NCBI RefSeq assembly: GCF_030732845.1
Contig: NZ_JASHKA010000007.1
Span: 62,001 to 126,000 of the forward strand
Reading direction: 5' to 3'
Source of the DNA: Roseibium sp. MMSF_3544
GTDB taxonomy: Bacteria > Pseudomonadota > Alphaproteobacteria > Rhizobiales > Stappiaceae
Length of the DNA stretch: 64,000 nt
Under the pieces are notes generated by a model. The model was not told the origin of the DNA. It saw only the letters and a program-made list of their open reading frames with translations, and did no database searches. Positions 16,377 through 25,437 of the stretch are shown here, piece after piece. Both the position numbers and the translations under genes were made by a program. The stretch's first letter is position 1. Each line of letters begins with the position of its first letter.

Positions 16377-17402
16377 ATGAACACCAAGACATTTGCCGCC
16401 TTTGTCGGCCCGTCCATTTTCCTGATGCTGCTCTTTATCGCCGCGCCGCTTGTCAGCGTGTTCATGCAGAGCTTCTATGTCACGCAGCCTATTTTCGAGC
16501 AGGTTGAAGTCGAAACCTGCACCCCCGGTTTCCCAACCCAGACCTGCGTCACCGAAACAAAAATTCAGCCGGTTCTTGGGGAAGACGGCAAAGTGGTGAC
16601 AGACGTCAAATATGTCGGGCTGGAGAGCTACTATAATGTGTTGGAGCCTGACCGGGCCTGGGCGGCGCTGAAAGTCTTCGATTTCGATGCACTGCTTACC
16701 ATTGATTTCTGGAAGGCGCTCCGGTTCACCTTGACCTTCACTCTGGTAACGCTTCCCCTCGTTATCGGTGTCGGGCTGGCCATTGCGATCACGGTCAACA
16801 ATGCCACCCGCATGATACGTGGCCCCATCATCTTCGTGTCGCTTCTGCCATTCATCATCACGCCCGTCATCGGCGCGCTGTCCATCCGCTGGCTGTTTAT
16901 CGGCGACGGCATCATGACCGCCTTCCTGGAATGGTGGCTGAACCAGGACATCGCAATGTTCGCCCAAGGCTGGACCATTGAGTTGCTGATGATGTTCTAC
17001 CGTGTCTGGCACGTGGCCCCGTTTGCGTTCCTTGTGTTTTATGCCGGCCTGCAAACTGTCAACCAGGACACTTTGGAATCGGCCGTGATCGACGGTGCGA
17101 GCCGCTGGGAACGGCTTCGCTACGTGATCATTCCGCACCTGATGCCACTCATCGTCTTCGTCTCGCTTATCCACCTGATGGATTCCTACCGCGTGTTTGA
17201 GGAAATCGTCGGCTTCTCCAGTCAGGCTTACCGCATTTCGCTGCAGTGGCTGACCTATGACCTGCTGACACCCGACGATAGCGGAAACAGGTCCATTTCA
17301 CGTGCATCCGCAAGCGCGATGCTCACAATGATCGGCATTGTCGTTCTGCTAATTCCGCTCCTGCGCAAGACCTGGCGCGATCACAAGGGAGGACGGGTAT
17401 GA
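16377..17402 (+). CDS. ABC importer permease 1 (MalF/UgpA type) with periplasmic insertion
   Basis: A 341-residue permease with a first membrane helix (residues 8-30) followed by a long periplasmic loop of about 85 residues before the core. The loop contains two Cys in CTPGFPTQTC (C48, C57), probably a disulfide hairpin. The core carries the EAA-type loop ESAVIDGASRWERLRYVIIPHLMP that docks on the ATPase. It overlaps the next permease by 4 bases. The loop is longer than in most MalF-type partners without the MalF P2 domain and could contact the binding protein. Confidence 0.88.
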   Translation: MNTKTFAAFVGPSIFLMLLFIAAPLVSVFMQSFYVTQPIFEQVEVETCTPGFPTQTCVTETKIQPVLGEDGKVVTDVKYVGLESYYNVLEPDRAWAALKVFDFDALLTIDFWKALRFTLTFTLVTLPLVIGVGLAIAITVNNATRMIRGPIIFVSLLPFIITPVIGALSIRWLFIGDGIMTAFLEWWLNQDIAMFAQGWTIELLMMFYRVWHVAPFAFLVFYAGLQTVNQDTLESAVIDGASRWERLRYVIIPHLMPLIVFVSLIHLMDSYRVFEEIVGFSSQAYRISLQWLTYDLLTPDDSGNRSISRASASAMLTMIGIVVLLIPLLRKTWRDHKGGRV

Positions 17403-18565
17403 GCCTGCCAAAATCCATGCAGCAGCCAATGGCGCTGCAACTGACCTCAGTCGGCTTCCTGGCATTCTGGTGTCTGATCGCAGCGTTCCCGATCTTCTGG
17501 ATCGCGGTCATGAGCTTCAAGGATCCGATTGATGCATTTGCCTCAAATCCGCTCAGCGTGATTTTCGGACCTGAAACCGTTGCAACGGGGCGTGGCCTGT
17601 CGATCGTCAGCATCGTCGTCGGTATCGCCTTTCTCTGGTACACCGTTCATCTGGCGCTGACGCTTCTGCCGAAGATGGTCAACAAGTACACGCCGCCCCA
17701 TCTGCTCGTCCCGGGCTGGATCATTGGTGCGCTTGTGTTTGCAATCGGCTTCCTGATTGTGTTCGCCGGCATCCTTCCTCCTGTCCTGAGTGCCGTGAAT
17801 TCCATTCTTGGCCCCTTGGGCAAGCCGATCCTCGGTCTGACCACCGAGCACTACAGAGCCGTATGGGTCGAAAACGCGTTCTACGAGAACTTCATCAATT
17901 CGATGATCGTTACAGTCGGCGTGGTGACGGTTTCGCTGACCGTGGGAACGCTGGCCGGTTACGGGCTTGCAAGAGCCGGGTCAGCCGGATCGTTCATTGC
18001 CTTCTGGATCCTTATCATCGCACTGGTCTTCCGCGCCTTGCCGCACTCGGTGCTCGTGGCCGGTTACCTGCCGCCCTTTATCAACTCCGCCGAGATTCTC
18101 AGCCCGATCCTGGGCGACGCTGCACCAACTCTTTATGGCAAGCCCTGGGCCGTGATTGCGGTGCTGGTGTCGATCAACCAGCCTTTCACGATCTGGATGC
18201 TGCGTTCGTTCTTCCAGAACATCCCGAACGAGCTTGACGAGGCGGCTCGCGTGGATGGCTGCACGCACTTCCAGGCATTCCGCTGGGTGATCATGCCCGT
18301 GATGTGGCCTGGCGTTATCACGACCGGTCTGTTCAGTTTCCTGCTGGCCTATAACGACTATCTGGTCTGTTCACTCCTGCTCGACGCGCAGAACCAGACC
18401 ATGGTTCCGGCGATCGCCGGCTACTTCAACCGGGAGACAACAACCACCGACCAGGTCGAGGCAGTCGCTGCAGCCGTGTCGATTATCGCGCCGCTGTTCC
18501 TCCTCATCATGGTTTTCCAACGCCAGATCGTGTCGGGTCTGACAGCCGGAGCCGTGAAGGGATAG
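17399..18565 (+). CDS. ABC importer permease 2 (MalG type) with extra membrane insertion
   Basis: A 388-residue permease, about 100 residues longer than usual MalG-type subunits (about 280). Residues 58-145, between the first helix and the TTEHYRAVW segment, form an insertion with about two or three extra hydrophobic stretches. The core afterwards is standard: NSMIVTVGVVTVSLTVGTLAGYGLAR and the EAA loop NELDEAARVDGCTHFQAFRWVIMPV. It overlaps permease 1 by 4 bases. The insertion is read straight through in frame, so it is not a sequencing artefact of two genes. Confidence 0.88.
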   Translation: MSLPKSMQQPMALQLTSVGFLAFWCLIAAFPIFWIAVMSFKDPIDAFASNPLSVIFGPETVATGRGLSIVSIVVGIAFLWYTVHLALTLLPKMVNKYTPPHLLVPGWIIGALVFAIGFLIVFAGILPPVLSAVNSILGPLGKPILGLTTEHYRAVWVENAFYENFINSMIVTVGVVTVSLTVGTLAGYGLARAGSAGSFIAFWILIIALVFRALPHSVLVAGYLPPFINSAEILSPILGDAAPTLYGKPWAVIAVLVSINQPFTIWMLRSFFQNIPNELDEAARVDGCTHFQAFRWVIMPVMWPGVITTGLFSFLLAYNDYLVCSLLLDAQNQTMVPAIAGYFNRETTTTDQVEAVAAAVSIIAPLFLLIMVFQRQIVSGLTAGAVKG

Positions 18566-18607
18566 GTCATGCGCTCTTTGCACTCGCACTACACAAACAG
18601 GTGAAAC

Positions 18608-19144
18608 ATGAAGGGATCGCGTCCCGAGCAGGCGGTTCTGAGCCGCGACACGGATATGAGCAAGACGGAGGACACCCGCCGTGTCATTGAGGACATGGTC
18701 GACGGTTTGAACGACCACCGGATTGCCGATATCGGCGAGTTCTTTGCAGACGGTTTCCGCTGGCTTGGCAATACCGGCTGCGGCAACAAGACAGGTCTGA
18801 AGGAATTCCAGGAAAACTGGCAAAAGCCGTTTCAGGCTGCGTTTTCAGACAAGGTCTGCGTTGACGAAGCCAGGCTCTACATGGGCGAATGGGCGGCCGC
18901 CTTTGGCCGCCAGGAAGCGACCCATTCCGGTGAGTTCATGGGACTTGCGCCGACGGGCAAACGGGTCGAAATCCGTTACATGGATTTCTGGAAAGTGGTC
19001 GACGGCAAAATCGTCGACAACTGGGTGATGGTCGACTTTCCGCATGTATTGGCCCAGCTCGGCAAGGATGTTTTCGACGGTCAGGGCTGGGAAGCGTTCG
19101 ACCGGGGCGAACGCGTGCCGCCGACGCCGGAAAAGGCCGCGTGA
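18608..19144 (+). CDS. single-domain SnoaL/NTF2-like protein, copy 2
   Basis: A 178-residue protein with one SnoaL-like domain (about residues 18-155), ending in the characteristic strand EIRYMDFWKVVDGKIVDNWVMVDFPHVLAQLGKDVF. Two Cys (GCGNK) lie near the conserved pocket entrance. A later in-frame ATG at 18656 is an alternative start; I kept the first because of the AGGTGAAAC ribosome site. It ends the transporter block and precedes an operator-bearing gap. The same C-terminal strand pattern is shared with the other SnoaL proteins here. Function unknown. Confidence 0.8.
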   Translation: MKGSRPEQAVLSRDTDMSKTEDTRRVIEDMVDGLNDHRIADIGEFFADGFRWLGNTGCGNKTGLKEFQENWQKPFQAAFSDKVCVDEARLYMGEWAAAFGRQEATHSGEFMGLAPTGKRVEIRYMDFWKVVDGKIVDNWVMVDFPHVLAQLGKDVFDGQGWEAFDRGERVPPTPEKAA

Positions 19145-19191
19145 CGAGACTTAAGTAGTTTTTCGTGTTTCGCGGAAGGCCACTTGAACTT

Positions 19192-19209
19192 TCTGCATAC
19201 GTATGCAAA
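19192..19209. promoter_or_regulatory. LacI-type operator 3 of the second catabolic cluster
   Basis: TCTGCATACGTATGCAAA contains the perfect 14-base palindrome TGCATACGTATGCA with a central CG. It lies in the 144-base gap before the HisD-family gene and matches the two sites at 13858 and 13913. A second promoter for the enzyme genes is likely here. Confidence 0.7.
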
Positions 19210-19288
19210 CTGAAGAAAAATGATAAGTCGGCGCAGGCGCACGGTCCGCAAGAAGACCAGAGCGGCTGCGTCCTGAAAGGGATGAAAC

Positions 19289-20599
19289 ATGGCTGTTGAG
19301 TATCTGAAGCGCGGCAAGCCCGAAGCTGAACGCTCGGAAGACGATGCCAAGGTTCGCTCCATCGTGGAGGGAACGCTCAAGGAAATCGAAACTCGCGGCG
19401 ATGCCGCCGTGCGCGAACTCTCCGAGAAGTTCGACAATTATTCTCCCGCTTCTTTCCGGTTGAGCGCGTCGGAAATCGAAGCGCTGATGAGTCAGGTCTC
19501 GCCAAGAGACATGGAAGACATCAAGTTTGCCCAGGAACAGGTTCGAAAATTCGCCGAAGCGCAGCGCGCCTCCATGCTGGACATCGAGGTCGAGACGATG
19601 CCGGGCGTCATCCTGGGGCACAAGAATATCCCGGTGCAGTCGGTTGGCTGTTATGTACCGGGCGGAAAGTTTCCGATGGTCGCTTCCGCCCACATGTCGG
19701 TTGCAACCGCATCCGTTGCCGAGGTTCCGCGCATCATCGCGGCAACGCCGCCGTTCAAAGGCGCGCCGAACCCGGCCGTGATCGCGGCGATGCATCTGGG
19801 CGGTGCGCATGAAATCTACGTTCTCGGCGGCATTCAGGCCGTCGGCGCCATGGCGCTCGGCACCGAAACGATCGATCCGGTGCACATGCTTGTCGGCCCG
19901 GGCAACGCCTTTGTTGCCGAAGCCAAACGCCAGCTCTTCGGACGTGTCGGCATTGACCTATTCGCGGGCCCGACCGAGACCATGGTGATTGCTGACGAAA
20001 CGGTTGATGCGGAAATGTGTGCGACCGACCTGCTGGGGCAGGCAGAACACGGCTACAACTCGCCTGCCGTTCTGGTTACCAATTCTCGCAAGCTTGCAAC
20101 TGAAACGCTTGAAGAGATCGACCGGATCCTGAAGATCCTGCCGACAGCGGACACTGCGTCGAAATCCTGGGAAGACTACGGCGAGGTGATCCTTTGTGAC
20201 ACCTACGAGGAAATGCTTGCCGTTGCCGACGACATTGCGTCAGAGCATGTGCAGGTGATGACCGATCGGGACGATTGGTTCCTGGACAACATGACTTGTT
20301 ACGGCGCGCTGTTCCTGGGTGCGCGAACCAACGTTGCCAATGGCGACAAGGTGATCGGCACCAATCATACGCTGCCGACGAAAAAGGCGGGGCGGTACAC
20401 TGGTGGATTGTGGGTCGGAAAGTTCCTGAAAACCCATTCATACCAGAAGGTGCTGACCGATGAAGCGGCCGCCGAGATCGGTGCCTACTGCTCGCGGCTG
20501 TGCATGCTTGAAGGTTTCGTCGGCCACGCCGAACAGGCCAATGTCCGGGTCCGCAGATATGGAGGAGGCAACGTGCCTTACGGAGAGGCCGCCGAGTAA
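19289..20599 (+). CDS. HisD/HpsN-family dehydrogenase of unknown substrate
   Basis: A 436-residue paralogue of the HpsN encoded at 6696. The catalytic set is intact: Q251, H254 ([10 protein letters not shown]), E319-H320 (ASEH), D353 ([10 protein letters not shown]) and H413 ([10 protein letters not shown]). Between D353 and H413, where the substrate's far end is expected, it differs from Hps[13 protein letters not shown] replaces SVHKYMKIVTWQ. I infer NAD-dependent four-electron oxidation of a primary alcohol to a carboxylate on a hydroxylated substrate other than histidinol or DHPS. It follows operator 3 and lies 2 bases before a SnoaL gene. Family certain, substrate unknown. Confidence 0.88.
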   Translation: MAVEYLKRGKPEAERSEDDAKVRSIVEGTLKEIETRGDAAVRELSEKFDNYSPASFRLSASEIEALMSQVSPRDMEDIKFAQEQVRKFAEAQRASMLDIEVETMPGVILGHKNIPVQSVGCYVPGGKFPMVASAHMSVATASVAEVPRIIAATPPFKGAPNPAVIAAMHLGGAHEIYVLGGIQAVGAMALGTETIDPVHMLVGPGNAFVAEAKRQLFGRVGIDLFAGPTETMVIADETVDAEMCATDLLGQAEHGYNSPAVLVTNSRKLATETLEEIDRILKILPTADTASKSWEDYGEVILCDTYEEMLAVADDIASEHVQVMTDRDDWFLDNMTCYGALFLGARTNVANGDKVIGTNHTLPTKKAGRYTGGLWVGKFLKTHSYQKVLTDEAAAEIGAYCSRLCMLEGFVGHAEQANVRVRRYGGGNVPYGEAAE

Positions 20600-20601
20600 A
20601 A

Positions 20602-21651
20602 ATGGACAGGCATAGTGAGCACAAGGACCTGATCGCGCCGCTGCGGGCGGCGATGTATGACTTTGAAGAACGAGCCGTCCGCAAGGCGCTTGAAGATTTG
20701 TGCACGCCGGACGTGGTTTTCAGACTGTGTCATCCATTTGGCGATACAACCGGCACGGATGCATTTTACGACAAGGCCTATGCCGCGCTGTTTGAGGCGG
20801 TTCCGGATCTGGAGCGCCGCGACACGATCGTGATGGCCGGTCCGACACCGGAAGGTCACGACTGGGTTGGCTGCGGCGGTTACTACACCGGCTCCTTTGA
20901 AAAACCTTGGCTGGATATTCCTGCCACAAGCCATCAGGTCTCGATGCGCTTTCACGAGTTCTTCCGCTTTGTGAATGGCAAGGTTGTCGAATTCCAGGCG
21001 CTCTGGGACATTCCCGAAATGATGATCCAGGCAAACGCCTGGCCGATGGCGCCGAGCCTCGGGCGCGAATGGCATGTGCCGGGACCGGCGACCCATGACG
21101 GGCTTGTTCCCGGGCCCTACGATGAAGAGACCGGGCGGGCCACGTGCCAGCACATCATCGACATGCTGGAACACCTCAAGAAGCACCCGTCTCAAGGCGG
21201 GCCGGAAGTGATGGAGATGCCGAAATTCTGGCATCCCCGCATGAGCTGGTATGGTCCGTCCGGCATCGGGACTGGACGCGGCATCAAGGGCTTCCGCAAC
21301 TGGCACCAAATACCGTTCCTGAACGGAATGCCGGATCGCGGCCAGTATGTCGACGAAATCACCTACCACTTCTTTGGCGACAGGAACTATGCCGCTGTCA
21401 CAGGCTGGCCCAACATGATTCAAACCGTCACCGACGACGGCTGGATGGGAATTGCGCCGAGCGGCAAGCGCATCACCATGCGCAGCCTGGATTTCTGGCG
21501 CGTGGAAAACGGCCTCATTCGCGAAAACTGGGTGCTGGTCGATCTGCTGGACGCCTATAACCAGCTGGGTGTCGATGTCTTCAAGAGACTGCGCGACTTC
21601 AACAAGGCGCGTGCAGGGTTTGATCCGGAAACCGGAGTGGCGCTGGCATGA
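20602..21651 (+). CDS. two-domain SnoaL/NTF2-like protein, copy 3
   Basis: A 349-residue protein with two SnoaL domains (about residues 10-140 and 200-340). Motifs shared with copy 1 include the interdomain PGPATHDG, WYGPSGIGTGRGIKGFRNWHQ, YAAVTGWPNM, and the final MRSLDFWRVENGLIRENWVLVDLLDAYNQLGVDVF. It starts 2 bases after the HisD-family stop and overlaps the SDR gene by 4 bases, so the three are co-translated. Polar pocket residues (His, Asp, Arg) are plentiful, but no known SnoaL enzyme signature is recognisable. Confidence 0.82.
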   Translation: MDRHSEHKDLIAPLRAAMYDFEERAVRKALEDLCTPDVVFRLCHPFGDTTGTDAFYDKAYAALFEAVPDLERRDTIVMAGPTPEGHDWVGCGGYYTGSFEKPWLDIPATSHQVSMRFHEFFRFVNGKVVEFQALWDIPEMMIQANAWPMAPSLGREWHVPGPATHDGLVPGPYDEETGRATCQHIIDMLEHLKKHPSQGGPEVMEMPKFWHPRMSWYGPSGIGTGRGIKGFRNWHQIPFLNGMPDRGQYVDEITYHFFGDRNYAAVTGWPNMIQTVTDDGWMGIAPSGKRITMRSLDFWRVENGLIRENWVLVDLLDAYNQLGVDVFKRLRDFNKARAGFDPETGVALA

Positions 21652-22415
21652 TTGAGCTTCCATCAACGCCAAGCTTTTCCCTTGCCGGCAAAAAGGTGCT
21701 GGTCACCGGTGCCTCCTCAGGCATTGGCCTTGCTTGTGCAAGTGCCCTGGCCGAAGCTGGTGGCGACGTGGTGCTTGCAGCGCGCAGAGCGGACAAGCTT
21801 GCTGAGGCCGTCGAGGCAATGACGGCAAAGGGATGGAAAGCGTCGGCGCTTCAACTCGATATTGCCGATGTGCTGGAAGTCCAGGTCAGTGTCGCCAAGC
21901 ACGGGCCGTTCGATATCCTCGTCAACAGCGCAGGGCTTGCCCGCCATTCGGCCGCGATCGCGACCACGCCGGAAGACTTCGATGCGGTGATGAACGTCAA
22001 TTTGCGTGGTGCCTATTTCGTCACGCAGTGTGTCGCCAAAGGACTGATCGACGCCGGCAAGCCCGGATCCTTGATCAACATGAGCTCGCAGATGGCCCAT
22101 GTCGGCGGCATCGACCGGGCGGTTTACTGTGCGTCCAAATTTGCCGTTGAAGGTTTCACCAAGGCAATGGCGCTGGAATTCGGGCCGAAACAGATCCGGG
22201 TCAACACGATCTGCCCGACCTTTATCCGTACACCTTTGACCGAGCCGACATTCGACAACCCGGACCGGGTCAGGTGGATCGAGGAGAAAATCAAGTTGGG
22301 CCGGACCGGGACCGTCGAGGACATCATGGGCGCTGTTCTTTATCTTGCGAGTGACGCTGCCTCCCTGGTGACCGGTACTTCGCTGATTGTCGATGGAGGT
22401 TGGACCGCGGACTGA
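21648..22415 (+). CDS. short-chain dehydrogenase/reductase
   Basis: A 255-residue classical SDR: TGASSGIGLACAS cofactor loop near residue 20, ARRADK after the second strand (an Arg there can favour NADPH), NSAGLA, catalytic VYCASKFAVEG, and the ending VTGTSLIVDGGWTAD. It lies between the SnoaL and LacI genes with overlaps on both sides. With the HisD-family enzyme it gives this cluster two oxidoreductases, parallel to hpsN plus its SDR. Probably oxidises or reduces a secondary hydroxyl group of the same substrate. Confidence 0.88.
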   Translation: MIELPSTPSFSLAGKKVLVTGASSGIGLACASALAEAGGDVVLAARRADKLAEAVEAMTAKGWKASALQLDIADVLEVQVSVAKHGPFDILVNSAGLARHSAAIATTPEDFDAVMNVNLRGAYFVTQCVAKGLIDAGKPGSLINMSSQMAHVGGIDRAVYCASKFAVEGFTKAMALEFGPKQIRVNTICPTFIRTPLTEPTFDNPDRVRWIEEKIKLGRTGTVEDIMGAVLYLASDAASLVTGTSLIVDGGWTAD

Positions 22416-23446
22416 TGCGTGTTGAGAAGGTCACGTCTGTCGATGTTGCCAAGCTGGCCGGGGTCAGCCAGTCCGCCGTCAGCCGTGTCTTCACGCCCGG
22501 TGCATCCGTCTCGCCGAAGATGGCGGAGAAGGTCTTGAAAGCAGCTCAGGAGCTTGGCTACCGGCCGAATGTTCTGGCGCGTTCGCTGATTACGGGCCGT
22601 TCCAGGATCATCGGCCTGGTGGTCGCCTATCTCGAAAACCAGTTCTATCCCGATGCCCTGGAAAAGCTGTCTACGGCCCTGCAGGCACATGGCTACCACA
22701 TCCTCGTCTTCATGGTTTCGAACGATGATGACAGCGTCGACAAGGTCATGGGAGAGCTTCTCGACTATCAGGTCGACGGCATCATCACCGCATCGGTTGG
22801 CATGTCCAACGCGCTTGCTGCCCGTTGTGCTGCTGTCGGCGTTCCCGTGGTGCTCTTCAACCGCGGACAGGACGATGAAAGGCTCAACCAGGTCACGTCC
22901 AACAATTTCGAAGGTGGCCGCAAGATCGCTGAGTTTCTTGTCGCCGGGGGGCACAGGAAGATCGCTCACATCGCCGGGTGGTCCGGATCGTCCACCGGAC
23001 GCGACCGCGAGGCCGGGCTGCGGGCAGGCCTTAAAGCGGCGGGCATCGATGTCGCCGTCTGCATTGACGGCATGTACAACCGCGAGACGGCATCGGCCGC
23101 CGCACGCGAGATATTCTCGGCAGCGGACCGGCCCGATGCGGTGTTCGTCGGCAACGACCATATGGCCTTTGCCGTGATGGATGTCTTGCGGTTCGAACTC
23201 AAGCTCGATGTTCCGGGCGATGTCTCCGTCGTCGGCTATGACGACGTGCCTCTTGCGTCCTGGCCCGCCTACGACCTCACCACATTGCGCCAGCCTTCGA
23301 ACCGGATGGTGGAGGCAACAGTCTCTACGCTGCTGGGGTGGATCGAGGAAGGCAGCAATGACGTTCAGAAGATTCAGATTGACGGACCGCTGATGATACG
23401 CGGTTCGGCCCGTGTACCCGAAGGATGGCCCGATGAAAGGCTTTGA
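22415..23446 (+). CDS. LacI-family regulator of the second cluster
   Basis: A 343-residue repressor from the ATG that overlaps the SDR stop (TGATG). The HTH is SVDVAKLAGVSQSAVSRVF (about residues 7-26), then the hinge RPNVLARSLITGRSRIIG, then a sugar-binding-like effector domain with the VFVGNDHMAF and VVGYDDVPLASW landmarks. It sits inside the operon instead of beside it. The three TGCAT-N4-ATGCA palindromes at 13858, 13913 and 19192 are the probable targets; the link is inferred from proximity and form. Confidence 0.88.
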   Translation: MRVEKVTSVDVAKLAGVSQSAVSRVFTPGASVSPKMAEKVLKAAQELGYRPNVLARSLITGRSRIIGLVVAYLENQFYPDALEKLSTALQAHGYHILVFMVSNDDDSVDKVMGELLDYQVDGIITASVGMSNALAARCAAVGVPVVLFNRGQDDERLNQVTSNNFEGGRKIAEFLVAGGHRKIAHIAGWSGSSTGRDREAGLRAGLKAAGIDVAVCIDGMYNRETASAAAREIFSAADRPDAVFVGNDHMAFAVMDVLRFELKLDVPGDVSVVGYDDVPLASWPAYDLTTLRQPSNRMVEATVSTLLGWIEEGSNDVQKIQIDGPLMIRGSARVPEGWPDERL

Positions 23447-24401
23447 CCCGCGCTGGAAGGATTTCCCCGATTACATAATCGGGATTACCAAGGAGATCTG
23501 GGAAGACCGGAAGATCGCAACCCTACATCATTATTATTCCGAGGACATCGTTGTCCGCTCACCTGCGTCTGTCGTCGTCGGCAACCAGGGTGTGATCGGC
23601 GCGACCATGGCAACGCTCTCGGAGTTTCCCGACAGGACACTGTTCGGCGAGGATGTTATCTGGTCGGGGACGCCGGAAGAGGGCATGCTTTCCTCTCACC
23701 GGATTATCTCCACCGCGACCCACCTCGGTGATGGTGTCTACGGCAAGGCGACGGGCAGGAAGCTGCAATACCGGATCATCGCCGACTGTCATGCGATCAA
23801 CAACCAGATCAATGACGAGTGGCTTATCCGTGACCAGGGCGCAATCGTGCGTCAGATGGGTTGGGACCCGAAAGACTATGCGAGGGATCTGATTGCCCGT
23901 GAGGGCGGTGCTGAAAGCTGCGTCCAGCCGTTTTCACCAGCGATCGACAAGCCCGGTCCCTACAAGGGCAAGGGCAACGACAACGAGTGGGGCGCCAAAC
24001 ATGCCGACATCCTGAGCCGCATCATGAATGCGGACATGGCTGTGATCGAAGCCGAGTACGACCGGGCCTGCGAGCTTGCCTATCCGGGCCATGTGAGCGG
24101 CTATTCCTGGGGTCCGGCAGACCGGTTCTGGATGGGGCTGCGTGCAAGCTTCCCGTCCGCTGAATTCAAGATCGAACATCAGATCGGCCGCGACGACCCG
24201 ATGATGCCGCCGCGCGCTGCCGTGCGCTGGTCGCTCCATGGCAAACATGACGGCTGGGGTGCGTTCGGTGAGCCGACCGGTGCGGAGGTCTATGTCATGG
24301 GCGCTTCGCATGCCGAATTCGGTCCGTGGGGCCTGCGCCGTGAATACACGCTTTTCGATGAGACGGCGGTCTGGAAGCAGATCGCGTTGAAGACCGGATA
24401 A
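23433..24401 (+). CDS. two-domain SnoaL/NTF2-like protein, copy 4
   Basis: A 322-residue SnoaL-like protein, divergent from copies 1 and 3. The first domain has the VVRSPASVVVGNQGVIGAT and GTPEEGMLSSHRI segments; the second has HVSGYSWGPADRFWMGLRASFPSAEFKIEHQIGRDD. It ends TLFDETAVWKQIALKTG. I chose the ATG preceded by AAGGA inside the LacI 3' end; a GTG 21 bases upstream is possible. It may act on the same substrate class as the other SnoaL proteins. Function not assigned. Confidence 0.75.
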   Translation: MKGFDPRWKDFPDYIIGITKEIWEDRKIATLHHYYSEDIVVRSPASVVVGNQGVIGATMATLSEFPDRTLFGEDVIWSGTPEEGMLSSHRIISTATHLGDGVYGKATGRKLQYRIIADCHAINNQINDEWLIRDQGAIVRQMGWDPKDYARDLIAREGGAESCVQPFSPAIDKPGPYKGKGNDNEWGAKHADILSRIMNADMAVIEAEYDRACELAYPGHVSGYSWGPADRFWMGLRASFPSAEFKIEHQIGRDDPMMPPRAAVRWSLHGKHDGWGAFGEPTGAEVYVMGASHAEFGPWGLRREYTLFDETAVWKQIALKTG

Positions 24402-24423
24402 TCTTAAACAAACAGGTTTGGTT

Positions 24424-25389
24424 ATGAGCCCTGAAGAAATGGAAACCCGGACAGTCCGCTATGGCGATCTGAAACCGTGCCGCACAGCCTTTATCGATGC
24501 CCACACACCCGGGTCCGATCAGAAGGAAAACTTCACGATCATTGGCGGCGGTGTGTCGGAAAGCCCCGATCAGCATGTCCACATCAAGGACACGCCGGGC
24601 TTCAATATCGGCGCGGCGGGACAACCGCCGAAGTGCCGGAACTCGCTCCATTCACACACGACGGCGGAAGTGTTCTTCGTGCTCAAGGGCCGCTGGCGGT
24701 TCTTCTGGGGGCGTTGGGGAACGGCCGGTGAGGTCGTGCTGGAAGAGGGCGATATCTTCAACATTCCGACGGGCATCTTCCGCGGGTTCGAAAACATCGG
24801 CACTGACTACGGAATGATCATGGCGATCCTGGGCGGCGACGATGCCGGTGGTGGGGTCACCTGGGCGCCGCAGGTGATTGAAGATGCTGCCGACCATGGG
24901 CTCGTACTTGGCGAGAACGGCGTTCTTTATGACACCAAGCAGGGCCAGTCTTTGCCCGATGGCATCAGCCCGATGCCGCTGTTGAGCGACGAGGAGCTCA
25001 AGGGCTATCCGGAACCCGGCAACGAGGCGGTTGTGCGCGACTATGTCGCCCGTTACTGGGACATGATGGCGCTCGCCGCGAAGGCGCCCTGCGAAGTGAT
25101 CGGTGAATCCGGTCTCTTGAAGGACAAGCCCGGATTTGAGGTTGAGTTCCTGACCCGTGGGTCGATCCCGGAAACGAGCTATACCCTCAACAGCCACGAG
25201 ATTCTGATGGTCATGCGCGGGCATTGGAAGCTTAGCTGGTCGGGCGGCGATAAAATCCTTGCACCCGGCGATACCTGCGCAGTGCCGCCGGGCCTGGAAC
25301 ACAGCCTCACACCATCCATGAGCGGTGAAGCCAGCCTCTACCGTGTCATGAACACGCAAGATTCGGCCGGTCCGACCTGGGTTGGCTGA
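24424..25389 (+). CDS. bicupin protein
   Basis: A 321-residue protein with two cupin barrels. Cupin 1 (about residues 55-140) has NSLHSHTTAEVFFVLKGRW, giving the His-x-His...Glu part of a metal site, but the usual second-motif His is replaced in IPTGIFRGFEN. Cupin 2 (about 225-315) has YTLNSHEILMVMRGHWKLSW and a VPPGLEHSLTP second motif with His. Each half therefore shows an incomplete canonical site. It resembles sugar isomerase or dioxygenase-like bicupins in layout. It follows the SnoaL gene by 22 bases. Reaction unknown. Confidence 0.78.
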   Translation: MSPEEMETRTVRYGDLKPCRTAFIDAHTPGSDQKENFTIIGGGVSESPDQHVHIKDTPGFNIGAAGQPPKCRNSLHSHTTAEVFFVLKGRWRFFWGRWGTAGEVVLEEGDIFNIPTGIFRGFENIGTDYGMIMAILGGDDAGGGVTWAPQVIEDAADHGLVLGENGVLYDTKQGQSLPDGISPMPLLSDEELKGYPEPGNEAVVRDYVARYWDMMALAAKAPCEVIGESGLLKDKPGFEVEFLTRGSIPETSYTLNSHEILMVMRGHWKLSWSGGDKILAPGDTCAVPPGLEHSLTPSMSGEASLYRVMNTQDSAGPTWVG

Positions 25390-25397
25390 CAATAACA

Positions 25398-25418
25398 GGG
25401 CAGGGGCGAACTCTGCCC
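25398..25418 (+). promoter_or_regulatory. short hairpin upstream of the MetE-like gene
   Basis: GGGCAG and CTGCCC (6 base pairs, 9-base loop) lie between the bicupin stop and the ribosome site GGGGGAG of the next gene. It may modulate downstream translation; the stem is short. Confidence 0.3.
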
Positions 25419-25437
25419 GGGACCTCCGGGGGAGATC

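Noticed and set aside
6696..20599. The two HisD-family proteins as histidinol dehydrogenases, given hisI at the left edge
   Set aside because: Both lie in catabolic operons with transporters, far from hisI, and one is flanked by suyAB. They fit the HpsN-like branch; two extra histidinol dehydrogenases would be unlikely.
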